From Lachnospiraceae bacterium (GTDB lineage: Bacteria > Bacillota > Clostridia > Lachnospirales > Lachnospiraceae), in the NCBI GenBank assembly GCA_017441295.1, contig JAFRYA010000014.1, positions 1 to 53,186 on the forward strand: a stretch of DNA of 53,186 nt, read 5' to 3'. Below are positions 53,186-53,186 of the stretch, in pieces. Positions within the stretch are counted from its first letter, which is position 1, and the number at the start of each line of letters is the position of its first letter. The translations under genes were made by a program, and so were the position numbers. Under the pieces are notes generated by a model that did not search any database, was not told the DNA's origin, and saw only the letters and a list, made by a program, of their open reading frames with translations.

Positions 53186-53186
53186 A

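Overview
The window looks like chromosomal DNA of a strictly anaerobic, low-to-mid GC Bacillota (Clostridia-type) bacterium. The evidence is a class III (glycyl radical) ribonucleotide reductase, the order rqcP-divIC-tilS-hpt-ftsH, the cluster dnaX-ybaB-recR, a transketolase split into two subunits, a nickel-pincer cofactor cluster (larB-larC-larE), and AGGAGG-type ribosome binding sites throughout. The sporulation genes yabP/yabQ/spoIIE that sit between rqcP and tilS in spore formers are missing, which suggests a non-sporulating lineage. I cannot name the species. I see no tRNA, rRNA, prophage or classical CRISPR array.

Layout. 1-2.7 kb: the 3' part of nrdD, carrying a C-terminal glutaredoxin domain, followed by a thioredoxin-reductase-like flavoprotein. 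2.7-2.9 kb: a 190-bp imperfect palindrome. 2.9-8.7 kb: a CDP-alcohol phosphatidyltransferase facing HU, then the rqcP-divIC-tilS-hpt-ftsH operon. 8.9-16.5 kb: a DNA-damage block (Y-family polymerase with a LexA/DinR-type box, YolD-like protein, uvrB, uvrA, an alpha/beta hydrolase). 16.5-17.7 kb: a GMP synthase ATP-pyrophosphatase subunit without its glutaminase domain, followed by a branched-structure element. 17.8-20.5 kb: a radical SAM/SPASM enzyme translationally coupled to a secreted membrane protein with a Cys-Ala-Ser tail. 20.6-22.1 kb: a serine hydrolase. 22.2-23.4 kb: a PD-(D/E)XK-like protein gene bracketed on both sides by 10-bp inverted motifs with a 63-64 bp period, the most unusual object in the window. 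23.4-28.2 kb, minus strand: nitroreductase, MFS transporter, family 2 glycosidase, purA. 28.3-31.1 kb: larBCE. 31.2-39.5 kb: dnaX-ybaB-recR, a giant acidic TPR/P-loop protein, split transketolase, a DtxR/MntR-like regulator. 39.5-45.9 kb, minus strand: enolase-superfamily enzyme, AlaX, rhodanese lipoprotein, tyrosine phosphatase, KptA, a TIGR04076-like protein, a flavin-binding PNPOx-like protein, and TrpB2 behind a structured leader with an attenuator. 46.2-49.9 kb: MATE exporter, zinc-ribbon membrane protein, YqeY, acetyltransferase, metallo-beta-lactamase fragment. 49.97-50.20 kb: a second periodic array (27-bp units, 40-41 bp period, orientation switch). 50.3 kb to the end: a very large S-layer-homology protein with tandem repeats.

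How the genes fit together. nrdD-grx and the reductase form a plausible local electron-delivery chain for anaerobic dNTP synthesis. polY-yolD-uvrB-uvrA is a damage-response group. larBCE makes the nickel-pincer cofactor for a LarA-type enzyme encoded elsewhere. The radical SAM and Cys-tail pair looks like a modifying enzyme and its substrate. Everything was read by eye; no database search was run.
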